Position numbers and translations under genes: made by a program. Source: Paenibacillus oryzae (GTDB lineage: Bacteria > Bacillota > Bacilli > Paenibacillales > Paenibacillaceae). Taken from it: 64,000 bases of DNA. The notes under the pieces are model-generated. The model saw only the letters and a list, made by a program, of their open reading frames with translations. It searched no databases and was not told the origin of the DNA. Positions within the stretch are counted from its first letter, which is position 1. Every line of letters begins with the position of its first letter. Shown here piece by piece: positions 1-8,675 of this stretch. The stretch lies in NCBI RefSeq assembly GCF_001675045.1, contig NZ_LYPA01000080.1, positions 62,001-126,000 on the forward strand. Direction: 5' to 3'.

Positions 1-270
1 CGTCTGGCGACGGAGGAGCTTCGCGCGGACCGGCATCGGCAAATAGCAGGGATTGTACAGCCGCTTTGGCAGTTTGGAGAAGCGCGCGAGCGGTACGAAC
101 GCCGCTTTACGCCTGAAGCCAGCGATGCATTGGCCGTGCTGCTGCAGGAGCTGCCGCCGTCGCTCCGGTGGAACCGCAAGCAGGAGGTTCACAAGCTGGC
201 GGCCGGGCTGGGGGTCGAGGCGGTTACGGCTGAGGATATCGAAGATATTTGGAAACGGTGGAATCTGTAG
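1..270 (+). CDS. 3' end of an unidentified gene
   Basis: An open frame enters the window in frame 1 and ends at a TAG at 268-270, giving the last 89 residues of a protein whose start lies outside. The segment is basic and helical, with a central stretch beginning FTPEASDALAVLLQELP and a later VTAEDIEDIW. This pattern (a residue run before a short conserved helix, then V-T-x-E-D-I) is loosely like the small C-terminal helical domain of the protochlorophyllide-reductase PCP_red type found at the end of some radical SAM and reductase proteins, but the match is weak. The reading is in the same direction as the aldehyde dehydrogenase that starts 35 bp later, so the two may be co-transcribed. No function is assigned. 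Confidence 0.55.
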   Translation, partial: RLATEELRADRHRQIAGIVQPLWQFGEARERYERRFTPEASDALAVLLQELPPSLRWNRKQEVHKLAAGLGVEAVTAEDIEDIWKRWNL

Positions 271-304
271 TACGATGGGGTAAAGGTACAGGAGGGATGG
301 ACAC

Positions 305-1756
305 ATGACGACAACAAGGCGGGAGCTATGGATTAACGGTCAATGGGCTGCGGCTCAACAGCACGCAGCCTTGTATTCGCCCTACAGCGGGGAAGAAATA
401 GCAATCATTGCGGAGGCTTCTCCCGAAGAGGCTGCTGCCGCGATCAAGGCGGCGCATGCCGCTTTCCAGGAGTACCGGCGTTTGCCGGCGTTTCGCCGCA
501 GTGCTATTTTGTATCGCGTGGCGGAGCTTATAGCGGAAAGACGCGAGGAGCTAGCGGCCGTTGTGGAGCTGGAAGCGGCCAAGCCGATTCAGGCAGCCCG
601 CGCGGAAATTAACCGGACGATTGAAACGTACCGCTTCTCTGCCGAAGCGGCAAAGGCGATTACCGGCGAGCAGGTGGTCATGGATGCGGCGGAGGGCGGT
701 CAGAACCGGCTCGGGTTTACGATCCGCGAGCCGATAGGCGTTGTCACGGCCATTACTCCATTTAATTTTCCGTTTAATCTGGTAGCGCATAAGGTTGGGC
801 CAGCTATAGCGGCAGGCAATACCATTGTCGTCAAGCCCTCTGAATACACGCCTCTGAGCGCGCTGCTGCTTGGCGAGCTGTTTCGGGAGGCGGGCTTGCC
901 GGACGGCGTTTTGAATGTGGTAACCGGCAGCGGGGCTGTGCTGGGCGAGACATTGACGTCACATCCCCTTGTGCAGAAGGTGAGCTTTACAGGCAGCCAT
1001 GCCATAGGCGAAATCATTCAGCGGCAAGCCGGTTTGCGGCGCACGACGCTGGAGCTGGGCTCCAATGCGGCTCTTATTGTAGATGAAGGCACCGATCTGG
1101 ACGCCGTCATAGACCGCTGCGCGGCAGGCGCATTCGGGTATAACGGACAAATCTGCATTTCGCTTCAGCGCGTAGTGGTGCATCGCTCCTTGTACAGCGC
1201 TTTTGTGGAGCGGTTAAGCGCTGCTGCCGCCGCTTTGCCGGTTGGAGCTCCAGACAAAGAAAACACGGCGATTACCTCGCTTATATCCGATAAAGCAGCG
1301 GAGCGGGTAACGTCATGGGTGGAGCAGGCCGCTGCCGAGGGTGCCCGTATTGTAACAGGCGGGAAACGGCTTGATGCAGAGGCCGGAGGGCGCAATGTGT
1401 ATGCGCCGACGGTTTTGGCGGAGGTTTCGCCGTCCTCCAACGTGTGGAGCGAAGAAGTGTTTGGGCCTGTTGTGTCCGTTTTGCCTTTTGATACGCTGGA
1501 CGAGGCAGTAGCTATCGTGAATGAATCCCGTTACGGGTTATTGGCGGGCATCTACACGCCGAACATCCACCATGCGCTGGAGGCGGCGCGTTGTCTGCAT
1601 GCCGGGGGCGTCGTCATCAACGACATCCCGACCTTCCGCATTGACCAGATGCCTTACGGCGGCGTGAAGGACAGCGGCAAAGGAACAGAAGGCGTCATGT
1701 ATGCCGTTCATGAAATGACGCAGCTTAAGCTGATCGCTTTCCATACTGGCAAATAA
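305..1756 (+). CDS. NAD(P)-dependent aldehyde dehydrogenase (ALDH superfamily)
   Basis: A 483-residue protein of normal ALDH length, expected to oxidise an aldehyde to a carboxylic acid in the cytoplasm with NAD(P). Visible family motifs are the cofactor-pocket stretch TPFNFPFNL, the general-base glutamate in TLELGSN near residue 249, the catalytic cysteine in GYNGQICISLQR near residue 283, the EEVFGPV motif, and the C-terminal MPYGGVKDSGKG. The usual ELGGK around the glutamate is here ELGSN, a variant of the lactaldehyde or phosphoglyceraldehyde-type branches. A CAGGAGGG ribosome site lies 10 bp before the ATG. The gene ends at a hairpin terminator, so it is the last gene of its transcript. 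The substrate cannot be read from the sequence; the neighbours do not fix a pathway. Confidence 0.9.
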   Translation: MTTTRRELWINGQWAAAQQHAALYSPYSGEEIAIIAEASPEEAAAAIKAAHAAFQEYRRLPAFRRSAILYRVAELIAERREELAAVVELEAAKPIQAARAEINRTIETYRFSAEAAKAITGEQVVMDAAEGGQNRLGFTIREPIGVVTAITPFNFPFNLVAHKVGPAIAAGNTIVVKPSEYTPLSALLLGELFREAGLPDGVLNVVTGSGAVLGETLTSHPLVQKVSFTGSHAIGEIIQRQAGLRRTTLELGSNAALIVDEGTDLDAVIDRCAAGAFGYNGQICISLQRVVVHRSLYSAFVERLSAAAAALPVGAPDKENTAITSLISDKAAERVTSWVEQAAAEGARIVTGGKRLDAEAGGRNVYAPTVLAEVSPSSNVWSEEVFGPVVSVLPFDTLDEAVAIVNESRYGLLAGIYTPNIHHALEAARCLHAGGVVINDIPTFRIDQMPYGGVKDSGKGTEGVMYAVHEMTQLKLIAFHTGK

Positions 1757-1774
1757 TAATAGAAACAAAGCCCA

Positions 1775-1826
1775 AGAGAGGCGGCAGCTTGCCCTGATAC
1801 GGTAAGCGCCCCTCTCTGTTTTATTT
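1775..1826 (+). terminator. Rho-independent terminator after the ALDH gene
   Basis: An imperfect stem pairs GAGAGG-CGGCAGCTTGCC with GGTAAGCGCCCCTCTC (one G-U pair and a small bulge) and is followed by GTTTTATTT. It starts about 20 bp after the ALDH stop and closes that transcript. Confidence 0.75.
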
Positions 1827-1997
1827 CACATTTCTACAAATCGTCGTTTTGTTGCAAAATTTTGCTTTTATGTTGCATTGGGCAGGTCTGATTCATGAGC
1901 CGGGGAAGCATCTATGGTAAAATAGCCTTGAAAGAGTTGGACGTGCATATATCGGCTGTGGAAATGAACGTAATCCATTCAGGGAGGCGGAATAAAC

Positions 1998-2780
1998 ATG
2001 GAATTGGGCTTGCGGAACAAAAGAGCGATTATAACGGGCGGAAGCAAAGGCATCGGGTTTGCTACAGCTTTGCTGCTGGCCAAGGAGGGCGCTCAGGTTG
2101 CCATTGTTGCCCGTAATGAGGAGCATTTGCGGGAGGCGTCGGTCCGTATCGAGTCGGAAACGGGCCAATTGCCCCTGGCGATAACCGCCGATGTCTCGAA
2201 GGAAGCTGATGTCAAGCGGGCCGTCGCGGAAGCCGTTCAACATATGGGTGGTTTGGACATTCTGGTCAATAATGCCGGTACGTCGGCTGCGAAGCCTTTT
2301 GCGGAGGTAAGCAGCGAAGCCTGGGATGCCGATCTGGACCTGAAGCTGTACGGTGCCATACATTTTACAAGGGAAGCCTTGCCGCATATGCGGGAGGCTG
2401 GCGGGGGCGCAATCGTTAACGTAACAGCAGTAGGCGGCAAAACGCCATCGGCTTCCTCGCTGCCTACTTCAGTCAGCCGCGCAGCGGGCTTGGCCTTGAC
2501 CAAAGCGATGAGCAAGGACCTGGCGGCCAATGGCATTCGCGTCAATGCGGTTTGCATTGGCTTGATTCGCAGCGACCAGATTGAGAACAAATGGCGCAAT
2601 ACCGCGCCGGACAAAACGTGGGAGGAATTCGCCCGCGATCCGCGGCACAACATTCCGCTTGGCCGTATCGGCGAAGCCCGAGAAGCCGCCAATGTAATCG
2701 GCTTTCTTGTATCGGATGCGGCTTCCTTTGTTACCGGCACCTCCGTCAACATCGACGGCGGCTCCGCTGCTGTTTTGTAA
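1998..2780 (+). CDS. SDR-family protein with altered active site
   Basis: A 260-residue short-chain dehydrogenase/reductase fold. The Rossmann motif TGGSKGIG (residues 13-20), NNAG (91-94) and the C-terminal FVTGTSVNIDGG are all in place, so NAD(P) binding looks intact. The catalytic YxxxK is not: the aligned segment reads PTSVSRAAG, giving Thr157 and Arg161 where Tyr and Lys are expected, and no clear serine sits at the usual spot about 13 residues before. Known classical SDRs need Tyr and Lys for hydride transfer, so this protein may be a non-classical enzyme or a binding protein. An AGGGAGG ribosome site precedes the ATG by 9 bp. It is a single gene between two terminators. Confidence 0.85.
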   Translation: MELGLRNKRAIITGGSKGIGFATALLLAKEGAQVAIVARNEEHLREASVRIESETGQLPLAITADVSKEADVKRAVAEAVQHMGGLDILVNNAGTSAAKPFAEVSSEAWDADLDLKLYGAIHFTREALPHMREAGGGAIVNVTAVGGKTPSASSLPTSVSRAAGLALTKAMSKDLAANGIRVNAVCIGLIRSDQIENKWRNTAPDKTWEEFARDPRHNIPLGRIGEAREAANVIGFLVSDAASFVTGTSVNIDGGSAAVL

Positions 2781-2784
2781 CAAA

Positions 2785-2832
2785 AAGGGGTTGTCCCAAA
2801 AAGGTCTAAATAGACCTGAGGGACAACCCCTT
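2785..2832. terminator. Bidirectional terminator, nested double hairpin
   Basis: A perfect outer stem (AAGGGGTTGTCCC with GGGACAACCCCTT) encloses a second perfect stem (AGGTCTA, AA, TAGACCT). It lies between the stops of two converging genes, the SDR on plus and the sialidase-like gene on minus, and can serve both. Confidence 0.85.
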
Positions 2833-2892
2833 GACCTTTTGCGGAGCGCAGCAAGCGGCACATGCCCAGTCATAGCATAATCGGGCTGACGC

Positions 2893-4068
2893 TTACTCTG
2901 AAGCTTCGACCCCTTCGCCGGACGTTGGATTGTACAGACCGTCCGCCTCGCGCTTTTCGCCAAATACGTCACTTACCGAAAAGCGTACATATTTGACGCA
3001 AATTCTATTTTTGTAAGCATAAACAAGATGCAAGAGTCCATCCTTCGTCTGATACAGCGTCGGGTATTCGTATTGGGCATTGTTTGTTTTGTTTTCCGCG
3101 CCGATAAATCCTTCGGCTGCTTCAAATACACGGCCAATCGGCCATGTTTGCCCAAAATCCTCGGAAATCGAAACGGCCACCGGATTTCTCAAGCCAGGCC
3201 AGGCCACTTTGCCAAACTCCGGATTACGTGCCGCGTTTACATTGTAGGCAAGCGCAATTTCGCCGGTTTGAAGCTTGATTGCACTGATGCTTGCGTTATT
3301 ATTGGGCAAAACGGTTTTTTGCGGCACGGACCACGTATCGCCATAATCAAGCGATTTGCTTGAATAGATATAGTCTGCGAAACGGCTGCGCATAAATGCG
3401 ACCAGATGGCCTGGCTGCACTTCGATTACATTGGCATGAACGCGTCCGTTGCTTTCGGGCATTCTTACCTTTTTCCATGTTTGCCCCTGGTCGTCGGAGA
3501 TGCGGAATTCAGTAGGATCATTGGTTAACCCTTCGGCCGAATCCTCGCATAGCCAGGTTGCAAATAACCAACGCCCATTGCTCAAAATTTGAATTTCCTG
3601 GCGTGAAAACGTACCTTCCTCTGAAAAAAGCACCTCGGGCTCTCCCCATGTCCGGCCTTCGTCATTCGATTTCTGAACCATAATGATGGACGTAAACTGC
3701 ATGTTGTCCTTGCCTTCCTGGCGGCTTAGCTGCGAGGTGTAAATTAGCCAGATGGAGCCTTCAGGCGATCTGAAAAACGCCGGATTTTGCTCGCTGCGAT
3801 CCACGCCCTTTGATACGGTTTCAGGAACGGACCATACTTGCTCTACCGGATCAAGCTTGGACACAACGACCGAAATATCTCCGCTGCCTTCAAAGCTGCC
3901 CGCAAACCATGCGCAGAGCAAGCCTCCGTCTGCCGTTTCAATTAAAGAGGGGGCATGCGCCGTTTTATTGCCGCCTGTCGGGATTAAGCCAAAATCAACC
4001 ATCAGAAACTCATCACGATAAACAACGCCATTGGGTTCAGAAGCTCTTACACTTGGCAAGCTTGTCAT
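2893..4068 (-). CDS. BNR/Asp-box (sialidase-like) beta-propeller protein
   Basis: A 391-residue protein with at least four Asp-box motifs of the S-x-D-x-G-x-T/x-W type: SNDEGRTW, SDDQGQTW, SLDYGDTW and SEDFGQTW. This spacing is that of the exo-alpha-sialidase/BNR_2 six-bladed propeller family. The start is set at 4068 because GGAGGAG sits 7-8 bp ahead; a longer in-frame ATG at 4110 has no ribosome site. There is no signal peptide, so it should act inside the cell, unlike secreted sialidases. It is the last gene of a five-gene operon for sugar-acid breakdown, 66 bp after the PdxA2-type gene. The reaction is unknown; hydrolysis or elimination on an imported glycosyl acid is possible. True sialidase activity should not be assumed. 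Confidence 0.8.
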   Translation of the reverse strand: MTSLPSVRASEPNGVVYRDEFLMVDFGLIPTGGNKTAHAPSLIETADGGLLCAWFAGSFEGSGDISVVVSKLDPVEQVWSVPETVSKGVDRSEQNPAFFRSPEGSIWLIYTSQLSRQEGKDNMQFTSIIMVQKSNDEGRTWGEPEVLFSEEGTFSRQEIQILSNGRWLFATWLCEDSAEGLTNDPTEFRISDDQGQTWKKVRMPESNGRVHANVIEVQPGHLVAFMRSRFADYIYSSKSLDYGDTWSVPQKTVLPNNNASISAIKLQTGEIALAYNVNAARNPEFGKVAWPGLRNPVAVSISEDFGQTWPIGRVFEAAEGFIGAENKTNNAQYEYPTLYQTKDGLLHLVYAYKNRICVKYVRFSVSDVFGEKREADGLYNPTSGEGVEASE

Positions 4069-4133
4069 TTTATAATCTCCTCCGACTTTTAGACATGATA
4101 GGACTTCCAAGGTATGGATGGTTTTCGTAAAGG

Positions 4134-5162
4134 CTATCGGGTATTTTCGGCAAGCCTGACGGCGTAATCAATGGCATTTTCCAGACTCAGCTCGCTTGCC
4201 GTCCATTTGCCCGCCTGGTCAAAGGCTGTGCCATGGTCTACAGATGTACGGATGATAGGCAGGCCCAATGTAATATTTACACCCTCGACCGCCTTCCATG
4301 AGCTCGTTTCTTGATCATAGATAAATCCTAGCAATTTCAAGGGGATATGGCCCTGATCGTGATACATGGCAACAACAATATCGAACATTCCGCCTCTAGC
4401 TTTGGAAAACAAGGTGTCCGCAGGCAATGAACCAAACGCATGAATGCCTTCTGCTTTAGCTGCTTCAACCGCCGGATTGATATGTTCAATTTCCTCCGTG
4501 CCAAAAAGACCGTTTTCGCCGCAATGAGGGTTAAGTCCGGCTACTGCAATTCGCGGCTTGCTGATCCCCAGGTTTTTGCAGGCTTTGTCGGCAATGCGAA
4601 TGACATCCAATACCCGTTCTTTTGTTGCCCTGTCACAGGCTTCGCGCAAGGATACATGAGTTGAAACATGGACGACGCGCAAATTGCCGTCAGCCAGCAT
4701 CATCGTATATTTCTCCGTATTGGTCAGATCGCCATAAATTTCGGTGTGGCCCGCATAGTGATGACCCGCAGCATTCATTGCTTCTTTATTTAGCGGATTT
4801 GTAACGGTAGCATCAATTTCCTTCGCAAGCGCAAGCTCAATTACTTTTTTGACATAGTGGAAGGCAGCGTCGCCGCCCGTCACCGAAACTTCAGCAATTT
4901 GGAAATGCTCCATATCGACAATGCCGAGGTCAATTAAATCAATGGTGCCGTATTGATAGAGACCGTCTCCGGGTTGTTGAATTACGTTTATTTTCAAATT
5001 CAATTCAGGATGTTTGGCAAGATAAAAGTCGATGACCGATTGATCGCCTACGAGAAGCGGTCTGCATTGGTTGTACAATTCGGGCTTGGAAAAGGCCTTG
5101 AGCGATAGTTCAGGGCCGATGCCAGCCGGATCTCCCATAGTAATCCCGATTATTTTTTTCAT
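4134..5162 (-). CDS. pdxA2: PdxA2-type 4-phospho-tetronate dehydrogenase
   Basis: A 342-residue member of the PdxA family. It starts with ITMGDPAGIGPELSLKA and carries metal-site histidine segments GHHYAGHTE, GLNPHCGE and AMYHDQGHIPLK. PdxA proper makes vitamin B6 from 4-phosphohydroxy-L-threonine; the PdxA2 branch instead oxidises D-threonate- or D-erythronate-4-phosphate, with decarboxylation to dihydroxyacetone phosphate. The presence of a DUF1537 acid-sugar kinase in the same operon supports the PdxA2 role, because kinase and dehydrogenase act in sequence. It lies 13 bp after the DapA-type gene, and the ATG has a GGAGG site. I infer entry of the carbon into glycolysis as DHAP; which stereoisomer is used is not visible. 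Confidence 0.85.
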   Translation of the reverse strand: MKKIIGITMGDPAGIGPELSLKAFSKPELYNQCRPLLVGDQSVIDFYLAKHPELNLKINVIQQPGDGLYQYGTIDLIDLGIVDMEHFQIAEVSVTGGDAAFHYVKKVIELALAKEIDATVTNPLNKEAMNAAGHHYAGHTEIYGDLTNTEKYTMMLADGNLRVVHVSTHVSLREACDRATKERVLDVIRIADKACKNLGISKPRIAVAGLNPHCGENGLFGTEEIEHINPAVEAAKAEGIHAFGSLPADTLFSKARGGMFDIVVAMYHDQGHIPLKLLGFIYDQETSSWKAVEGVNITLGLPIIRTSVDHGTAFDQAGKWTASELSLENAIDYAVRLAENTR

Positions 5163-5175
5163 GGGCTTGCCTCCT

Positions 5176-6072
5176 TTATTTCATGCCATTGGTTTTGTTT
5201 TGTGCAATCACCTGGCGAAGCGCTTCAAAGCCTTGCCCGGAAAGCTGATTGAATGGCGCGCGGCATGCTCCAACGGGATATCCTAATTCGGCAACGGCAT
5301 ATTTAACGATCGTATTTGGATTGCCGTATTTGAAGCAGTCTCTAAAGGAACGGATGGAGTCTTGATAAAGCCGCGACGATGAAAGATCGCCTGCAACAAA
5401 CTGCTCGTAAATTTGCGACATGGTGAACGGATAGACATTGGAGCAGCCCGCAACACCGCCCGTTCCGCCAGCCAGCAAGGTCCACAAAATGAGAGAATCA
5501 TTGCCTGACAATACCGCAAACCCTTCCTGATTCCGTGTTTGCTCGATATATTGAAGGATGTTGTCAAAATTGCCGCTTGAGTCCTTAATGCCGACAATGT
5601 TGTTTAGTTTGCTCAGCTTGCCCGCTGTCGCCGGAGCTATGGCATTGCCCGTTCGCGCCGGAATATTGTATAAAACGATAGGCAGGTCCACTTGATCAGC
5701 CACGGTTTTGAAATGAGTGTAAAGCTCATCCTGTGAAGCAGCCGCAAATCCGGGCGTAATAATGGACAAGACGTCAACGCCGATTTCCTTAGCCTTAGCC
5801 GAAAGACGAATAGTATCCCGTGTGCCGTTTAAGCCTGTTGAAGCATAAACAGGAATACGGCCGGCCACTTGATCAACGGCTGTTTTCATAATGGCACATT
5901 TTTCATCCTCCGATAAAATATAGCCTTCGCCGTTTGTGCCAAAAACAAAAATCCCGTGAACGCCATTTTGAATCAAACGTTCAATTTGTACCTTTAACTC
6001 ATCGTAATTAACGCTTTCATCGTCATTCATTGGCGTAATGATGGGGGCAATAATGCCTTTAATATCGGCCAT
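5176..6072 (-). CDS. DapA/NanA-superfamily aldolase or dehydratase
   Basis: A 298-residue TIM-barrel lyase of the dihydrodipicolinate synthase superfamily. It shows FGTNGEGY (the phosphate/carboxylate loop), the active-site tyrosine in LYNIPARTG and the Schiff-base lysine in IVGIKDSSGNF. Members condense or split 2-keto acids (DHDPS, N-acetylneuraminate lyase, 2-keto-3-deoxy-sugar-acid aldolases). Its operon context, with a kinase and dehydrogenases for acid sugars, points to catabolic cleavage or dehydration of a 2-keto-3-deoxy acid rather than lysine synthesis. A GGAGG site lies 7 bp before the ATG. It is 13-16 bp from each neighbour, which suggests translational coupling. The exact substrate is inferred only. 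Confidence 0.85.
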   Translation of the reverse strand: MADIKGIIAPIITPMNDDESVNYDELKVQIERLIQNGVHGIFVFGTNGEGYILSEDEKCAIMKTAVDQVAGRIPVYASTGLNGTRDTIRLSAKAKEIGVDVLSIITPGFAAASQDELYTHFKTVADQVDLPIVLYNIPARTGNAIAPATAGKLSKLNNIVGIKDSSGNFDNILQYIEQTRNQEGFAVLSGNDSLILWTLLAGGTGGVAGCSNVYPFTMSQIYEQFVAGDLSSSRLYQDSIRSFRDCFKYGNPNTIVKYAVAELGYPVGACRAPFNQLSGQGFEALRQVIAQNKTNGMK

Positions 6073-6088
6073 ATGCAGTTCCTCCTGT

Positions 6089-7246
6089 CTACAATACCTC
6101 TAAATAAATATTTCTTGCGTCCTCCGGCGTTACCTCGCGCCTATTGTTAACCAAAAGACGAGTCACCTGCATGCCGGCTTCTACGAGGCCCTCAAGATCA
6201 TGCTCCGGCACATTAAAGGATTTCAGGCTTGTTGGAATTTCAAGCACCTCAACGATTCGTTCGAGCTCGGCAAGGATTGCTTTAGATTTTTCATCCGCCG
6301 CCAATTGGGGATTTCCGCCCCTTACAACACGATCGTATACAACGGCAAGCTGCTCCTTGATGACCGGCTCATTAAAGCGCATAACCGGGGTCAGCAAGAT
6401 GGCATTTGAAACGCCGTGCGGAATATGATATTTGCCCCCAAGCGGATAAGAAAGAGCGTGGACGGCTGTTGTGCCGGAGGAAGTGATGGCTACGCCTGCG
6501 TAGAAAGAGCCAAGCAGCATATTGTTTTTAGCTTTAAGCGCCTCCGGATTCGTACAAGCCTCTATAATATTGTTCATAATTAAATCAAGGGCTTCCAAGG
6601 CAAACGTATTGCTAAAAGGATTTGCTTTTGTGGACGTATAGCATTCAATAGCGTGGCATAAGGCATCTACTCCTGTTGCTGCTGCAATCGGCTTTGGCAA
6701 TTTTTTAATTAAACGGCCGTCCAAAATAACGTAATCCGCAATCATCTCCGGGTTAACGATTCCGACCTTAAGCTCCTTTTCCGGGATTGCAACTATGCTG
6801 TTTGGCGTTGCCTCCGCGCCTGTTCCGGCGGTCGTTGGGATCATCAAGGTTGCGACCTGCTTTTTGGCAAGCAGCGGGGAGTCCAGCAAATCCTTTACCG
6901 TGTAGTCATCGGTTGCCAGGATAGAGGCCAATTTAGCAACATCCATCACACTGCCGCCGCCAACTGCAATGATGAAATCAGCTTTTTCTTCTTTAAACTG
7001 ATTGACAATTTCCTGAGCCTGATGGTAGTTAGGCTCTGCGGGTATTTCGGAAATAATCGTATATTCAATACCTTTATGGGCAAGAATTTGTTTAGGGATT
7101 TCGGTCAAGCCGGCATTCAAAACGCCCTTGTCCGTAAAAATAACAACCTTTTTAATAGAACCTGCAAGAATGGAGTCCAATTGCTCCAACGCATTTTCAC
7201 CTGCAAAAATGTTTTTGGGCATTCTCAAGCTATAATCTATCAGCAT
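6089..7246 (-). CDS. Iron-containing (group III) alcohol dehydrogenase
   Basis: A 385-residue protein with the NAD-binding GGGSVMDVAKL, the PTTAGTGAEAT segment and the metal ligands of the family: Asp and His in DALCHAIECYTS, and the histidines in VHALSYPLGGKYHIPHG. It should interconvert an alcohol and a ketone or aldehyde with NAD(P)H and Fe2+ or Zn2+. The start codon overlaps the end of the DUF1537 kinase gene by 7 bp, so the two are translationally coupled. In this operon it probably oxidises a hydroxy acid to a keto acid, or reduces the keto or semialdehyde product of the aldolase. Which direction it works in cannot be told from sequence. Confidence 0.88.
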   Translation of the reverse strand: MLIDYSLRMPKNIFAGENALEQLDSILAGSIKKVVIFTDKGVLNAGLTEIPKQILAHKGIEYTIISEIPAEPNYHQAQEIVNQFKEEKADFIIAVGGGSVMDVAKLASILATDDYTVKDLLDSPLLAKKQVATLMIPTTAGTGAEATPNSIVAIPEKELKVGIVNPEMIADYVILDGRLIKKLPKPIAAATGVDALCHAIECYTSTKANPFSNTFALEALDLIMNNIIEACTNPEALKAKNNMLLGSFYAGVAITSSGTTAVHALSYPLGGKYHIPHGVSNAILLTPVMRFNEPVIKEQLAVVYDRVVRGGNPQLAADEKSKAILAELERIVEVLEIPTSLKSFNVPEHDLEGLVEAGMQVTRLLVNNRREVTPEDARNIYLEVL

Positions 7247-8499
7247 CGTTGTTCCTCCTGCTCTAGTAGGTTTTTATTCATATCGACAAATAATTCCTTG
7301 TTTCCGAATCCGCCCGATTTTGTTATGACCTGAATGGGTTTATCCTTCCACAGCATTTCCGACAAAACGACGCCTTGCCGTATCTCGCAGATGGGTTTAA
7401 TTTGATTAATCTCTAATACTTGCATGGATTGAAACAAAGTATCGCCGCCTGTAAACAGCAAGGTCCGGTTAACCTGTCGGATTAGCAGCTGCTTGGACAA
7501 ATTGCCAAGGGATTGCGCGATTCTAACACGAAATTCGGAAGGCGGAATGTCCTTGGATTGTCCGTAGTCCGTTAAATTATTCATTGTATAATGGCTCAGC
7601 GTTTCAAAAATGATTACTTCATTTCCCGAAACCGCCCCAAGATAGGCGTTAAGACATTGCTGGCCTTCTTCGCTCTCCCAATAACCGGATTCCAGCAGCT
7701 GGCGGGGAGTCAAGGAAAAGCGCTTACATTTATGTGATTCGGCATATTCGATTTGCTGTCTGGTAATAGGGTTAACAGATCCGCTAATCACAATTAACGG
7801 TGCGTAAACGGACTCTTTTTGAGGCCTTGTTTGCGGAAAAATGGCACTTGCCAGCACCTTTGCAAACCCGGCGCATCCAATCGTTATGTTTAAAAGATTC
7901 CTTTCCTTCAGGGCATTTCTAATTTGAAGCAAGCTTTGGTCTGATTCGCTATCAAACAGCAACAATCCATCGGTTGCTTTGTCGATTCCGGCATAATGAG
8001 TTAGTTGAACCTCTATGTTCGCTTCGGCCTTAAGCCTTTTTGGAATATGGCTTTCTGTAACCGGCTCATAGGGATCATGGCCAAACACGCTTTCGGAAAC
8101 CAATTGTCCGTCGATATAAAGATTGCCATCTCGGACGATGCGATGGATTTCCGGAAAGGCAGGGATAAAAGGAATTTTCTGATTAGGAAAGTGATCCAGA
8201 ACCGCCTTGATTTCACTGCTGATATTTCCTCTTAAAGCAGAATCAACTTTTTTATAAATGAACGGCACTTGAATGCTTTTGGCTTGTTCCAGAATCAATC
8301 GGATGGTTTGCCGGGAAGCATCAAATGACAGATATCGGCTTTCCGTATCCATCACCAAAACTTCCAAATCGTCCTCTAGCGATTTGTAGTCCATATCAAG
8401 CTCTGCTGTGACTAAGGTTTTTACGCCAAGATTTGCAAACTGAACGCCCGTATCTAAAGCTCCAGTGAAATCATCAGCGATGATCAGCAGTTTGAGCAT
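7240..8499 (-). CDS. DUF1537 four-carbon acid sugar kinase
   Basis: A 419-residue four-carbon acid sugar kinase (DUF1537 family). The N-terminal domain has IIADDFTGALDTGVQFA and KKVDSALRGN; the C-terminal nucleotide-binding domain has LLFTGGDT and ITKSGGFGN. Characterised relatives phosphorylate D-threonate, D-erythronate, L-threonate or related acids with ATP. The start at 8499 is chosen because a purine-rich GAGGGGGTGA lies just upstream; 31 further residues could be read to 8592 but look non-coding and run into the promoter palindrome. It is the first gene of the operon, so its promoter lies in 8500-8640, which also drives the divergent regulator. Confidence 0.9.
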   Translation of the reverse strand: MLKLLIIADDFTGALDTGVQFANLGVKTLVTAELDMDYKSLEDDLEVLVMDTESRYLSFDASRQTIRLILEQAKSIQVPFIYKKVDSALRGNISSEIKAVLDHFPNQKIPFIPAFPEIHRIVRDGNLYIDGQLVSESVFGHDPYEPVTESHIPKRLKAEANIEVQLTHYAGIDKATDGLLLFDSESDQSLLQIRNALKERNLLNITIGCAGFAKVLASAIFPQTRPQKESVYAPLIVISGSVNPITRQQIEYAESHKCKRFSLTPRQLLESGYWESEEGQQCLNAYLGAVSGNEVIIFETLSHYTMNNLTDYGQSKDIPPSEFRVRIAQSLGNLSKQLLIRQVNRTLLFTGGDTLFQSMQVLEINQIKPICEIRQGVVLSEMLWKDKPIQVITKSGGFGNKELFVDMNKNLLEQEEQRC

Positions 8500-8574
8500 C
8501 CACTCACCCCCTCTACCTCTTGCTTTTATTGTATAGCCATACCAAAAATTAATTAACCATATACAAAAACAATA

Positions 8575-8591
8575 TGTTTCTTTTTGAAACA
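8575..8591. promoter_or_regulatory. Operator candidate 1A (TGTTTC-N5-GAAACA)
   Basis: A perfect inverted repeat TGTTTC-TTTTT-GAAACA in the divergent region between the kinase operon and the PrpR-type regulator. The same palindrome recurs at 13004-13020 upstream of the permease operon. Site 1B lies exactly 60 bp away. Confidence 0.7.
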
Positions 8592-8628
8592 ATCATTAAA
8601 AATAATATCTTTAAATTCAGCCGTGCAT

Positions 8629-8651
8629 TATAATTGTTCATATATGAAACA
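8629..8651. promoter_or_regulatory. -10 box and operator candidate 1B
   Basis: A TATAAT (8629-8634) is followed directly by TGTTCA-TATAT-GAAACA (8635-8651), a near copy of the 8575 palindrome with one changed base in the left arm. It sits between the putative -10 and the regulator's ribosome site. Bound protein here would affect transcription of the regulator itself, so autoregulation is likely. Confidence 0.55.
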
Positions 8652-8675
8652 GTTTTGGGAAAGGGGAGCAGGGAT

